A stretch of 5,856 nt of DNA. It comes from Auritidibacter sp. Marseille-P8566. GTDB taxonomy: Bacteria; Bacteroidota; Bacteroidia; Flavobacteriales; Flavobacteriaceae. Location of the stretch: positions 1-5,856 of the forward strand of contig CALPQA020000138.1 of the NCBI GenBank assembly GCA_943325595.2, in the 5' to 3' direction. Both the position numbers and the translations under genes were made by a program. This document shows positions 1 through 4,950 of the stretch, piece by piece; the first letter of the stretch is position 1; every line of letters starts with the position of its first letter. The notes below the pieces were generated by a model. The model had not been told where the DNA came from and made no database searches. It was given only the letters and a program-made list of their open reading frames with translations.

Positions 1-277
1 CATTCATTGCACAAATGTCAGAAATGTTTGCCACGACTGCTTTGTAACCCAAATGTTTCAGTGGCATATATGCTAAATCAAAATGTACGCCTTCTATTAA
101 TAAATCGGTGGAAACTACAATTTTTTTATCGCCAAAGTCCAAAACTGCGGCATCATCACCAATTCCTTTTAAAGTTGAAGGCTGATTGATGGAGAAATTT
201 TTCGTTAAATGGTCAATCAAACCAAATTCGCCTAATTGAGCAATACTTGTTCTTTGTGGATTTTTATCTTCAATCAT
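1..277 (-). CDS. thiL: Thiamine-monophosphate kinase ThiL, N-terminal part (truncated by window edge)
   Basis: ThiL phosphorylates thiamine monophosphate with ATP to give thiamine diphosphate, the active cofactor, in the cytoplasm. The open frame starts with ATG at 277 and runs off the left edge after 92 complete codons; the family is usually about 320-350 residues, so roughly a quarter is visible. Recognisable ThiL motifs are GIGDDAAV at residues 38-45 (metal and nucleotide binding aspartates), STDLLIEGVHF at 56-66, and GYKAVVANISDICAM at 77-91, all in the expected order and spacing for the N-terminal PurM/AIR-synthase-like domain. The start is supported by a typical N-terminus (MIEDKNPQRTS followed by LGEFGLI) and by an in-register promoter candidate upstream. 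It is on the same strand as the sulfur operon but separated from it by 103 bp, so it is probably its own unit. No defect is seen in the visible part. Confidence 0.93.
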   Translation of the reverse strand, partial: MIEDKNPQRTSIAQLGEFGLIDHLTKNFSINQPSTLKGIGDDAAVLDFGDKKIVVSTDLLIEGVHFDLAYMPLKHLGYKAVVANISDICAMN

Positions 278-285
278 TTTTGTTG

Positions 286-313
286 TTGCAAAGGTTTTTA
301 GAATTGCAAAGGT
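286..313. repeat. Perfect 10-bp direct repeat TTGCAAAGGT, two copies
   Basis: TTGCAAAGGT occurs at 286-295 and again at 304-313, 18 bp start to start, in the 103-bp gap between the flavoprotein gene and thiL. Each copy contains the core of a -7-like box read on the minus strand. The repeat is seen directly; whether it is a duplicated promoter, an operator or chance is not decided by the sequence. An 8-bp palindrome GTTTAAAC (328-335) lies just upstream. Confidence 0.6.
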
Positions 314-314
314 A
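286..314 (-). promoter_or_regulatory. Probable thiL promoter (Bacteroidota -7 box), with a second -7-like copy
   Basis: On the minus strand, TACCTTTG at 314-307 matches the Bacteroidota -7 consensus TAnnTTTG exactly and lies 29 nt before the thiL ATG, which would give a leader of about 20-25 nt. A clear -33 TTTG at the usual distance upstream is not visible, so this half is weak. A second, poorer box AACCTTTG lies at 296-289 and has a TTTG 18 nt upstream (318-315), but it would leave an almost leaderless mRNA. The first box is preferred because it keeps the TA. No Shine-Dalgarno sequence precedes thiL; the leader just before the ATG is A/C-rich, which is normal for this phylum. Confidence 0.55.
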
Positions 315-380
315 CAAAGTTGTGAAGGTTTAAACTTAATTAAAAACAGAGAATTGTTTGCGATATGATTTTCATTCTAA

Positions 381-1433
381 TTATAGAATTGATTTTACGA
401 CTGCTTTTGGCGCCTCTTTTCGAGTTCCATCAAAACCGTCAACTCCAGAAACGGTAGTGTATTTTAACACATATTTTTTCCCGGGATTGATAATTTGATA
501 GGCTGCTTGGCACATTATTGTCGCTTCGTGAAAACCACAAAGAATTAATTTTAATTTTCCTGGATAGGTATTTACGTCGCCAATGGCAAAAATTCCTGGA
601 ATATTGGTTTGATAATCCAAGGCGTTATTTACTCTAATTGCATTTTTTTCAATTTCTAATCCCCAATCTCCGATAGGTCCTAATTTTGGTGTCAATCCAA
701 AAAGCGGAATAAAATAATCTGTTGGAATGGTTCTTTTAGCTCCGTTTTCATCAATTACAATTGATTCTAAATGTTCGGATCCTTTCAAACCAACCACTTC
801 GGCTGGCGTAATCATTTTGATTTTTCCAGAATTTTTCAATTCCTGTACTTTTTCTACAGAATCCAATGCGCCTCTAAACTCATTTCTACGGTGAATTAAG
901 GTTACTTCAGAAGCGATATTTGACAAGAAAATGCTCCAATCTAATGCAGAATCTCCACCACCCGCAATAACTACCCTTTTGTCACGGAATTTTTCTGGGT
1001 TTTTAATAAAGTATTTAATTCCTTTATCTTCATAAAATTCGATGTCTTCGATTAGCGGTTTTCTAGGTTCGAAACTTCCTAATCCGCCTGCAATTGCAAT
1101 AACTGGAGCATGGAATTTTTTTCCTTTGTTTGAAGTAACGATAAAACTTCCGTCTTCTTGTTTTTCTATAGTTTCGGCACGTTCGCCTAGAGTAAAACCA
1201 GGTTCGAATTGTTTGATTTGTTCCATTAAATTTGACACTAAATCACCCGCTAAAACTTCGGGAAATCCAGGAATATCATAGATTGGTTTTTTTGGATATA
1301 ATTCAGAAAGTTGCCCGCCAGCTTGAGGTAAAGCATCCAAAATATGACATTTCAATTTTAATAATCCTGCTTCAAATACGGTAAATAATCCAGTTGGTCC
1401 CGCTCCTATTATAAGTATGTCTGTTTTAACCAT
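381..1433 (-). CDS. Ferredoxin-NADP+ reductase-like flavoprotein (thioredoxin-reductase-like type, no CxxC)
   Basis: This 350-residue protein has the two-dinucleotide-fold layout of thioredoxin reductase-like ferredoxin/flavodoxin-NADP+ reductases (YumC type). The FAD-binding motif is GAGPTG at residues 10-15, the NADPH-binding motif GGGDSA at 158-163 with HRR at 181-183 for the 2'-phosphate, and the second FAD contact is IGDV at 284-287. The redox CxxC that thioredoxin reductases carry in the NADPH domain is absent, and the C-terminus (YTTVSGVDG, 325-333) resembles the tail of this FNR class. The length is normal for the family. It starts 2 nt after the siroheme synthase stop (TAATAATG), so it is translated from the sulfite reductase mRNA. 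That context suggests it takes electrons from NADPH to ferredoxin for sulfite reduction; the partner and direction are inferred. An alternative is a general NAD(P)/FAD oxidoreductase acting on another carrier. Confidence 0.85.
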   Translation of the reverse strand: MVKTDILIIGAGPTGLFTVFEAGLLKLKCHILDALPQAGGQLSELYPKKPIYDIPGFPEVLAGDLVSNLMEQIKQFEPGFTLGERAETIEKQEDGSFIVTSNKGKKFHAPVIAIAGGLGSFEPRKPLIEDIEFYEDKGIKYFIKNPEKFRDKRVVIAGGGDSALDWSIFLSNIASEVTLIHRRNEFRGALDSVEKVQELKNSGKIKMITPAEVVGLKGSEHLESIVIDENGAKRTIPTDYFIPLFGLTPKLGPIGDWGLEIEKNAIRVNNALDYQTNIPGIFAIGDVNTYPGKLKLILCGFHEATIMCQAAYQIINPGKKYVLKYTTVSGVDGFDGTRKEAPKAVVKSIL

Positions 1434-1435
1434 TA

Positions 1436-2020
1436 TTACTGTTCTTTATTTTTTAATGCTTCTGTAATTTCATTCATTTTTTGGACTTTTTCCTCGAAAT
1501 TTCCTTTTAGGGTCTTTCGATATTCATTAAGGTTTTCAACCATTTTATTAATGTCGTCCGGTATTATTTCTTCGAAAAACTCCCGCAATCTTTTGGCCGT
1601 TGTTGGCGATTTTCCATTGGTAGAAATTGCGATTTTCACGTTTCCTTTAGTTACAATTCCACCCAAATAATAATCGCATAATGGGGGAGTATCGGCAATA
1701 TTACAAATCAAATATCTTTTTCTTGACAAATCATACACTCGTTTATTTACTGCTAAATCATCGGTGCAAGCAATAACCATGTGCCGTTTGCGAAGCATCC
1801 ACCGATTGAATTTTTTATACGTCAATTGCACCGAAGGATGTTTTTGCGATAATGCTTCCAATTCGGGTAAGAATTTTGGCGCTACTACCTCAACATTGGC
1901 ATTTGGACTCGATTTTAATAAGAAAGATAATTTTTCTAATCCCACATTTCCACCACCTACAATTAGAACATTGAGGTTGTGGAGTTTTAAAAATATGGGA
2001 TATAATTCATTTTTCTCCAT
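1436..2020 (-). CDS. Siroheme synthase, Met8/SirC type (precorrin-2 dehydrogenase, probably also ferrochelatase)
   Basis: This 194-residue cytosolic protein corresponds to the N-terminal half of CysG and to yeast Met8. It oxidises precorrin-2 to sirohydrochlorin with NAD+, and in many relatives also inserts Fe2+ to make siroheme. An N-terminal Rossmann fold is marked by GGGNVG at residues 22-27 and by ACTDD at 84-88. NIADTPPLCD (107-116) holds D110, matching the catalytic aspartate of Met8/CysG, and AISTNGKSP (131-139) matches the CysG segment that carries its phosphorylated serine. A helical dimerisation tail follows, and the length is typical of a stand-alone enzyme. The start codon overlaps the methyltransferase stop by one base (TAATG), which suggests coupled translation. 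No separate SirB/CbiX-type chelatase is visible, so the bifunctional form is favoured by inference, but dehydrogenase only, as in Bacillus SirC, remains possible. Confidence 0.9.
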   Translation of the reverse strand: MEKNELYPIFLKLHNLNVLIVGGGNVGLEKLSFLLKSSPNANVEVVAPKFLPELEALSQKHPSVQLTYKKFNRWMLRKRHMVIACTDDLAVNKRVYDLSRKRYLICNIADTPPLCDYYLGGIVTKGNVKIAISTNGKSPTTAKRLREFFEEIIPDDINKMVENLNEYRKTLKGNFEEKVQKMNEITEALKNKEQ

Positions 2021-2802
2021 TATTCTCTAGCACAAATTTTAGTAGTTACAAATTCTTCGTAAAACCCTTTCAACTTATTACTTTCCCGAACCACTTCGCC
2101 AATTACAATGATAGCAGGCGAACTTAATTGGTTGTTTTTTACCACATTCGAAATAGTATTTATGGTTCCAATACCGATTTTTTCATTTGGCATTGTCCCA
2201 TTTTGAATAATTGCTACTGGCATTTCTCCTTTTGAAACGTTTTGAAATAAAGATACGATTTGCGCTAATTTGCTCATTCCCATCAAAATTACAATTGTCG
2301 CTGACGACTGTGCTGCAAGAGCTACATCTTTTGATAATTTTCTGTCCGATGTTGTTCCTGTAATTACCCAAAAACTTTCAGAAACTCCTCGCTTTGTCAA
2401 AGAAATTCCTTGGTTTGCTGGTACCGCAATCGAGGATGAAATTCCTGGTACTACAAATGTTGGAATGCCAAAACTTTCAATATATTCGATTTCTTCGCTT
2501 CCGCGTCCAAAAATAAATGAATCTCCTCCTTTTAAACGCACCACATTTCCGTAAGTAAGTGCATTATCAACAATCAATTGATTGATTTGATCTTGCGTAT
2601 ATTCGTGACACCCCTTTCTTTTTCCAACAAATATCTTGATGGATTTTTTCGGTGCATAGGTTAATATTTCTTCGTTTGCCAATGCATCATACAAGACAAC
2701 ATTTGCCTCGGCAAGTGCTTTTGCTCCTTTGATAGTTAGTAAATCTGGGTCGCCAGGACCTGCTCCAACTAAGGTTACTTTTGGATTTATAATTTTATTC
2801 AT
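2020..2802 (-). CDS. cobA: Uroporphyrinogen-III C-methyltransferase (SUMT)
   Basis: The enzyme transfers two methyl groups from S-adenosylmethionine to C-2 and C-7 of uroporphyrinogen III, giving precorrin-2, the branch point to siroheme and cobalamin. Its 260 residues are a full single-domain tetrapyrrole methylase of normal length. Signature segments are VGAGPGDPDLLT at 12-23, RLKGGDSFIFGRG at 89-101, VPGISS at 119-124, GISLTKRG at 132-139 and LMGM at 173-176. Its first 8 nt overlap the end of the sulfite reductase gene, and its stop overlaps the siroheme synthase start by one base. This placement, between the siroheme-dependent enzyme and the next siroheme enzyme, points to siroheme rather than cobalamin as the product in use here. 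It is separate from the dehydrogenase, unlike the fused CysG of enterobacteria. ATG at 2802 is chosen because LVGAGPG then falls at the usual distance from the N-terminus. Confidence 0.95.
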   Translation of the reverse strand: MNKIINPKVTLVGAGPGDPDLLTIKGAKALAEANVVLYDALANEEILTYAPKKSIKIFVGKRKGCHEYTQDQINQLIVDNALTYGNVVRLKGGDSFIFGRGSEEIEYIESFGIPTFVVPGISSSIAVPANQGISLTKRGVSESFWVITGTTSDRKLSKDVALAAQSSATIVILMGMSKLAQIVSLFQNVSKGEMPVAIIQNGTMPNEKIGIGTINTISNVVKNNQLSSPAIIVIGEVVRESNKLKGFYEEFVTTKICARE

Positions 2803-4885
2803 TTGCTATATCTTTGGCTCTGTACGTTTCAATAGTTTGAAAAAATGACGTAGCTTCTTGAATATATTGTTTTGCAAAAGCTTCAGAAGGGTCGTTTTTA
2901 TTGATTTGATATACCAAGTCTTTCAGGCTTGAATTCAATTCTATTTTTTTAGTTTCGATGAAAACGGTGTCAAACAAATCAACGATTCCGGCATGGTTAT
3001 TCGTTTTTTGATTTTCGGCAAGTAATATTGCTTTGGCTCCATTTACAAAACCTGCATAAGCCAGATAAATAGCATCTGACCAATTTTGATCGTCAAAAGC
3101 TTCCTGTGCAAAAGTTAATTTATCTTTGGCTTCCAATAATAAAGTTGCAACCAAATCTATAACTACACCAGCACATTCTCCAACACCAACCGCTTTTACA
3201 TAATTATCAGCATTTCCCCAATCTACAAAATCAGCTTCTGTAAGATTCGTTAAATCGGCTAATGGTTTTAGAAATTCATAGAAATATTTCTCTCCTTTGG
3301 CATCATAATAATCCAAAAACGATAGTCCATTTGCATTCGCTTCAAAATCATTTAAGATGAAACGCAAGGCATCAGGTCCTTTACGACTTGGAATTTTGAT
3401 TACTTTATCCGAAAATCGTCCTGTTCCATTTCCTAAATTTCCTCCGCCTAATAACACTTGAAGTGCTGGTGCTACTAATTTTCCTGAGTTGATAGACATT
3501 CCTTGAAAACCAATTTCAGCCATATTATGTTGTCCACAAGCATTCATGCAACCACTAATTTTGATTGTGATTTCTTGATTATTGGCATATTGTGGATATT
3601 CTGTATTTAATACACGTTCTAATTCTACTGCAATTCCGGTGCTGCTTGCAATTCCCAAATTACAGGTATCTGTTCCGGGACAAGCCGTAATATCTGAAAT
3701 AGAGTTGTAACCAAGAGCTACAAAATCTAATTTGGATAATTCTTGGTAGAAAAACGGCAAATATTCTTCTTTTACATTACGAATCAAAATATCTTGTCTT
3801 AAAGAAAAACGCAGTTCATTCGCTGCATAATTTTTGATTAATTCAGCCAATGCTCTCGCTTTATCGGTATAAAAATCTCCCAAAACAATTTTGATTCCAA
3901 TGGCTGCATAACCGGCTTGTTTTTGCGTAATTACATTTGATTTTTTCCAAGCTTTGAAAGCCGCTGTGTCTTCGATTTCTACTTTTGGAGCAATCAATAA
4001 AGGTTCAGCAATTGGAGCTTCAAAAGCAGTTGTGTCAATTTCAACTGTTTGGTGAGACAACGCTTTTTTCTCTTCATCCACTAGTTTTAAAAATTCATCT
4101 CTACCAATATCTTTGATTAAGAATTTCATACGAGCTTTCAAACGTTTAGCTCTTTCGCCAAAGCGGTCAAAAATTCTCAAAACTCCTTCTGTTGTTGGAA
4201 TAATTTGATTTACCGGAATAAACTCAGACAATAATTCGGCGTGATGTGGTTGTGAACCTAATCCACCACCAAGCATTACTTTAAAACCTTTTTCACCATT
4301 TACAATTTTTGGAATAAAACCCAAATCGTGCAAATAACTCAAGGCCGTATCTTTATCTGAAGAAGAAAATGACATTTTGAATTTACGTCCCATCTCTTGG
4401 CAAACAGGATTTCTCAAGAAAAACTGAAACATCGCATGCGCATAAGGCGATACATCGAATGGTTCCTCTATGTCAATTCCAGCATTTTCACTGGCAGTTA
4501 TATTTCTCACTGTGTTTCCACACGCTTCTCTGAGCGTAATAGCATCTTTCTCTAATTCTGCCCAAAGTTGTGGTGTTCTGTCTAAACTTACATAGTGAAT
4601 CTGTATATCTTGACGTGTTGTAATATGCAAACGCCCTGTTGAATATTCATCAGAAACTTTTGATATTCTCAATAATTGCTCACTGGTCACTTTCCCAAAA
4701 GGCAATTTGATACGAATCATTTGAACCCCTTCTTGGCGCTGTCCATAAACACCACGCGCTAATCGAAGACTGCGAAAACGTTCGTCATCAATTTTTCCGT
4801 CCTTGAATAAGGCGATTTTTCTTTCTAAATCAATAATGTCTTTTTGGACAATCGGATTTTCTATTTCTGTTCTAAAACTTTCCAT
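2795..4885 (-). CDS. Siroheme/4Fe-4S sulfite reductase (ferredoxin type) with C-terminal HEPN-like domain
   Basis: The enzyme reduces sulfite to sulfide with six electrons in sulfate assimilation. The 696 residues show the duplicated nitrite/sulfite reductase architecture: a first ferredoxin-like half and siroheme domain (about 45-270), a linker (about 285-320), then a second half (about 320-520). The 4Fe-4S and siroheme cysteines are C402 and C408 (CPGTDTC) and C446 and C450 (CMNAC). RLHITTRQ (85-92), VRN (126-128) and RKFK (167-170) match the basic residues around siroheme and substrate; RKFK resembles the K215/K217 segment of E. coli CysI. Y47 and C122 align with the residues cross-linked in mycobacterial NirA. 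Residues about 585-690 form a helical extension resembling HEPN domains. Context with cysN argues for sulfite over nitrite as substrate. There is no NADPH flavoprotein domain, so electrons should come from ferredoxin. ATG at 4885 gives the usual N-terminus for this group. Confidence 0.93.
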   Translation of the reverse strand: MESFRTEIENPIVQKDIIDLERKIALFKDGKIDDERFRSLRLARGVYGQRQEGVQMIRIKLPFGKVTSEQLLRISKVSDEYSTGRLHITTRQDIQIHYVSLDRTPQLWAELEKDAITLREACGNTVRNITASENAGIDIEEPFDVSPYAHAMFQFFLRNPVCQEMGRKFKMSFSSSDKDTALSYLHDLGFIPKIVNGEKGFKVMLGGGLGSQPHHAELLSEFIPVNQIIPTTEGVLRIFDRFGERAKRLKARMKFLIKDIGRDEFLKLVDEEKKALSHQTVEIDTTAFEAPIAEPLLIAPKVEIEDTAAFKAWKKSNVITQKQAGYAAIGIKIVLGDFYTDKARALAELIKNYAANELRFSLRQDILIRNVKEEYLPFFYQELSKLDFVALGYNSISDITACPGTDTCNLGIASSTGIAVELERVLNTEYPQYANNQEITIKISGCMNACGQHNMAEIGFQGMSINSGKLVAPALQVLLGGGNLGNGTGRFSDKVIKIPSRKGPDALRFILNDFEANANGLSFLDYYDAKGEKYFYEFLKPLADLTNLTEADFVDWGNADNYVKAVGVGECAGVVIDLVATLLLEAKDKLTFAQEAFDDQNWSDAIYLAYAGFVNGAKAILLAENQKTNNHAGIVDLFDTVFIETKKIELNSSLKDLVYQINKNDPSEAFAKQYIQEATSFFQTIETYRAKDIANE
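2816..3133 (-). other. HEPN-like domain at the C-terminus of the sulfite reductase
   Basis: Residues about 585-690 of the sulfite reductase lie beyond the normal end of the catalytic fold and look like a compact helical bundle. The order of elements resembles MNT-associated HEPN proteins: a first helix rich in Leu, Ala, Glu and Lys; a segment with AIYLAY (605-610) and AKAILLAE (617-624), comparable to the AYYAMF...A.ALLL helix; then HAGIVDLFDTVFIETKKI (631-648), comparable to H.GV..LF...FVKTG.L; and a last amphipathic helix. The place where RNase-active relatives carry a conserved Arg followed by Asp-Tyr or His reads VYQINKNDPSEAF (658-670), without an arginine. A structural or regulatory role is therefore more likely than RNA cleavage. 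The domain boundary and homology are judged by eye. Confidence 0.65.
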
Positions 4886-4887
4886 CT

Positions 4888-4950
4888 TTATTGGTTGTTG
4901 GTTGTCGGTTGTCGGTTGTTAGCAGCATTACTATCAACTGAAACCAATAA
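4888..4950 (-). other. 9-bp inverted repeat spanning the cysN/sulfite reductase spacer (possible mRNA hairpin)
   Basis: TTATTGGTT at 4888-4896 is the exact reverse complement of AACCAATAA at 4942-4950. In the mRNA the 5' arm begins directly after the cysN stop codon and the 3' arm ends 2 nt before the sulfite reductase ATG, so the hairpin (9-bp stem, 45-nt loop) would fill the spacer. The 3' arm covers the region where a ribosome would bind. There is no U-tract after the stem, so it does not look like an intrinsic terminator. The role is unknown, and the long loop makes the stem only moderately stable. Confidence 0.5.
4892..4919. repeat. Tandem heptamer repeat (T/C)GGTTGT, four units
   Basis: Four uninterrupted 7-bp units are seen: TGGTTGT (4892-4898), TGGTTGT (4899-4905), CGGTTGT (4906-4912) and CGGTTGT (4913-4919). 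On the coding strand this is ACAACC(A/G), and it ends 6 nt before the sulfite reductase ATG. The array lies in the loop and 3' arm of the spacer hairpin. Such short arrays can change copy number by slippage; a 7-bp change outside coding sequence would alter leader length but not reading frame. Confidence 0.85.

Noticed and set aside
7..189. Open frame on the plus strand over the left edge (60 codons)
   Set aside because: It lies antisense to the thiL coding region, which carries clear family motifs, and its own translation is low-complexity and unlike a protein.
278..380. Thiamine (TPP) riboswitch before thiL
   Set aside because: The spacer is 103 bp, and I could not find the conserved CUGAGA or ACCUGA core elements on the minus strand.
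374..389. Hairpin ATTCTA-atta-TAGAAT at the flavoprotein stop codon as an operon terminator
   Set aside because: The stem is six weak A/T-rich pairs, overlaps the stop codon and has no U-tract downstream, so it does not meet the criteria for an intrinsic terminator.
1042..1281. Plus-strand open frame inside the flavoprotein gene
   Set aside because: Antisense shadow of a well-conserved coding sequence; no recognisable domain.
381..1433. Thioredoxin reductase as the identity of the flavoprotein
   Set aside because: The CxxC redox pair expected in the NADPH domain is missing; the corresponding stretch near residues 139-145 has no cysteine.
1764..2030. Plus-strand open frame across the siroheme synthase gene
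   Set aside because: Antisense shadow of the Rossmann-fold coding region; no independent evidence.
2183..2554. Open frames on both strands inside the methyltransferase gene (2183-2371 minus, 2270-2554 plus)
   Set aside because: Both overlap the conserved SUMT frame and show no protein-like features.
2795..4885. Assimilatory nitrite reductase as the identity of the siroheme enzyme
   Set aside because: Neighbouring cysN and the absence of nitrate or nitrite transport or reductase genes favour sulfite; the Tyr and Cys contexts also fit sulfite reductases. Nitrite activity as a side reaction cannot be excluded.
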